Source: an uncultured Dorea sp.
GTDB taxonomy: Bacteria; Bacillota; Clostridia; Lachnospirales; Lachnospiraceae
DNA: 64,000 nt
NCBI GenBank assembly: GCA_910580235.1
Contig: CAJTVU010000001.1
Coordinates: 248,001-312,000, forward strand
Direction of reading: 5' to 3'
In this document: positions 62,271 to 64,000 of the stretch, one piece after another
Layout of the letters: each line of letters begins with the position of its first letter
Numbering within the stretch: the stretch's first letter is position 1
Program-made: the position numbers and the translations under genes
Notes under the pieces: model-generated
The model's database searches: none
Told to the model about the DNA's origin: nothing
The model's input: only the letters and a program-made list of their open reading frames with translations

Positions 62271-64000
62271 ATGGCTTTTGATGGGATCACCGTAGCGTCT
62301 GTCGTCAGCGAGCTCGACCGTGCCCTGGCGGGAGGGCGCATCGCCAAAATCGCGCAGCCCGAAGCGGACGAGCTTCTCTTCACTATAAAGACGCCGGACG
62401 GGCAGAAGCGTCTGTATATCTCTGCAAGCGCTTCCCTCCCTCTCATCTATCTGACTGATGAGAGCAAGGCAAGCCCTATGACTGCGCCGAATTTCTGTAT
62501 GCTGCTCCGCAAGCATATCGGGGGCGGCAGGATCGCGTCCGTCCGCCAGCCTGCGCTGGAGCGCATCATCTATATAGACATCGAGCATTTAAATGAACTG
62601 GGCGACCTTTGCACGAAGAAGCTGATCGTTGAGATTATGGGAAAGCACAGCAACATCATCTTCTGCGACGCGGACGGCAAGATCATCGACAGCATCAAAC
62701 ATGTGTCCGCCCAGATGAGCTCTGTGCGTGAAGTATTACCGGGACGGGAATATTTTATTCCAGATACGATGTCAAAACAAAATCCTCTTGGCGTAGATTT
62801 TGGCACATTCTCCCACACTTTAAAAAATAAGCCCATGCCTCTTGGGAAAGCCCTCTACACAGGCTTCACCGGAATAAGCCCCGTAGCGGCTGAAGATATC
62901 TGCTATCTGTCGGGAGTCTCTTCCGACCTTTCCGCCGGGGATATTTCAGAAGATATGTCCATACATCTGTACCGCCAGCTTACGTATTACATGGAGAGGG
63001 TGTCAGAGCAGGATTTCCATCCGGTCATCTATTACAAGAACGGCGCGCCTGTGGAGTTCTCTTCTATCCCGCTCTCCCATTACGGCGCTTTTGAGAAGAA
63101 AGAATTCTCTTCCATATCGGAAGTGCTCTCGGCCTACTACGCCTCAAAGAACACGATCACCCGCATCCGCCAGAAAAGCGCGGACTTGCGCCATGTAGTG
63201 CAGACCGCCCTCGAGCGGGGCCGGAAGAAGCTGGACTTGCAGGAAAAGCAATTGCGCGACACGAAGGACCGCGAAAAATATAAGATCTACGGGGAGCTGA
63301 TCAACGCTTACGGCTACAACCTGCCCCCGGCGTCCAAAGAGCTCTCCTGCCTGAATTATTATACGAACGAGGAGATCAAGATCCCTCTTGACCCGGCAAA
63401 GACGCCCCAGGAAAACTCGCAGAAATATTTTGCCAGATATAATAAGCAGAAACGGACTTTCGAGGCTCTGTCAGAGCTTATCGAGGCGACCCGCGAGGAC
63501 ATCCTCTATCTGGAGTCCATCAGCGCCTCTCTCGACATCGCTTTAAGCGAGGCAGACCTTGCACAGATCAAGGAAGAATTAATGATAAGCGGCTACATCC
63601 GCAGAAAATTTACGAAAAAGAAGACGAAGCTTACAAATAAGCCGATGCACTACATCTCAAGCGACGGCTACCACATGTATGTCGGGAAGAACAATCTGCA
63701 GAACGACGAGCTCACCTTCTCTTTCGCAAACGGGAACGACTGGTGGTTCCACGCCAAAGGCGCCGCCGGTTCTCACGTCATCGTAAAATCAGGCGGCGAA
63801 GAGCTCCCAGACCGCACTTTCGAAGAAGCCGGGCGGCTTGCCGCCTACTATTCAAAAAACCGCGGCTCAGACAAGGTGGAGATCGATTATGTAGAAAAGA
63901 AGCACGTGAAAAAGCCAAACGGCGCCAAGCCAGGATTCGTAGTATACTATACAAACTATTCGCTGGTGATAGACTCCGACATAAGCAAGATCAGGGCTGT
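62271..64000 (+). CDS. rqcH: NFACT-family protein, RqcH / fibronectin-binding protein (3' end outside)
   Basis: The first 576 codons of an NFACT protein, reading off the right edge. The NFACT-N domain begins MAFDGITVASVVSELDRAL and has YGYNLPPASKELSCLNYY further on; a coiled-coil middle follows (about 290-420). The NFACT-R domain starts near residue 455 with HYISSDGYHMYVGKNNLQND and WWFHAKGAAGSHVIV. E97-R98 corresponds in position to the D97-R98 pair of B. subtilis RqcH needed for alanine tailing. RqcH adds alanine tails to stalled nascent chains on 50S subunits; older names describe it as a fibronectin-binding protein. The ATG fits the family start, although AAAGG lies about 15 nt upstream, further than usual. 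Confidence 0.92.
   Translation, partial: MAFDGITVASVVSELDRALAGGRIAKIAQPEADELLFTIKTPDGQKRLYISASASLPLIYLTDESKASPMTAPNFCMLLRKHIGGGRIASVRQPALERIIYIDIEHLNELGDLCTKKLIVEIMGKHSNIIFCDADGKIIDSIKHVSAQMSSVREVLPGREYFIPDTMSKQNPLGVDFGTFSHTLKNKPMPLGKALYTGFTGISPVAAEDICYLSGVSSDLSAGDISEDMSIHLYRQLTYYMERVSEQDFHPVIYYKNGAPVEFSSIPLSHYGAFEKKEFSSISEVLSAYYASKNTITRIRQKSADLRHVVQTALERGRKKLDLQEKQLRDTKDREKYKIYGELINAYGYNLPPASKELSCLNYYTNEEIKIPLDPAKTPQENSQKYFARYNKQKRTFEALSELIEATREDILYLESISASLDIALSEADLAQIKEELMISGYIRRKFTKKKTKLTNKPMHYISSDGYHMYVGKNNLQNDELTFSFANGNDWWFHAKGAAGSHVIVKSGGEELPDRTFEEAGRLAAYYSKNRGSDKVEIDYVEKKHVKKPNGAKPGFVVYYTNYSLVIDSDISKIRA

Overview
The window looks like chromosome of an endospore-forming, anaerobic Firmicute of the Lachnospiraceae (Dorea / Clostridium scindens / Blautia-like). 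This rests on a complete spoIIIAA-AH operon, spoIIP and gpr; a Firmicute-type rimP-nusA-ylxR-ylxQ-infB-rbfA-nrnA-truB-ribF operon; GatCAB; EFR1-type and GGGtGRT-type proteins common in gut Clostridia; and strong AGGAGG-type ribosome binding sites, with several TTG and GTG starts. The genus is my inference from gene content, not from a search.

Regions. (1) 244-4262: a short CstA-type transporter and, behind it, a LytS/LytTR two-component pair. A 21-bp-spaced direct repeat sits just upstream of the cstA promoter, so the pair probably controls the transporter as in pyruvate-sensing BtsSR/BtsT-like systems. (2) 4336-9140: spoIIIAA-AH, the mother-cell part of the forespore feeding channel. (3) 9198-11901: rpsO and pnp, with pnp bracketed by two nearly identical 34-bp palindromes and its leader carrying a long imperfect hairpin. 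(4) 11922-22067: a translation and RNA-metabolism operon from a clear promoter upstream of rimP through ribF to a Na/Pi symporter. (5) 22091-32229: a PepSY protein, gatCAB, a second-type topoisomerase pair (parE-parC), spoIIP and gpr. (6) 32300-34335: rpsT converging on ilvC-ilvN across a 17-bp-stem bidirectional terminator.

(7) 34386-53884 is an accessory region. It is more AT-rich in its middle and packed with one-gene regulators (two MerR, TetR, AraC, XRE, LysR, MarR, an ECF sigma factor), each beside one or two small effector genes such as flavodoxins, hydrolases, transporters or lipoproteins. It holds two clear pseudogenes (an aldo/keto reductase and a MATE pump), a collapsed duplicate of a merR locus that leaves its promoter in front of a serine hydrolase, and two families of short palindromic repeats. 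Several operators can be read directly: two MerR-type promoters with 19-bp spacers, a 43-bp AT-only palindrome in front of tetR, and a MarR dyad overlapping its own promoter.

(8) 53885-64000 returns to core genes. A GGGtGRT protein pairs with a NifU-like scaffold, followed by a GNAT-membrane-DUF3298/DUF4163-like fusion, then cinA-pgsA-rimO-rpoZ-gmk-yicC read leftward. The fibronectin-binding/RqcH gene is divergent and runs off the right edge; the yicC and rqcH promoters interlock.

No rRNA, tRNA, CRISPR array, intact insertion sequence or phage structural gene was seen.
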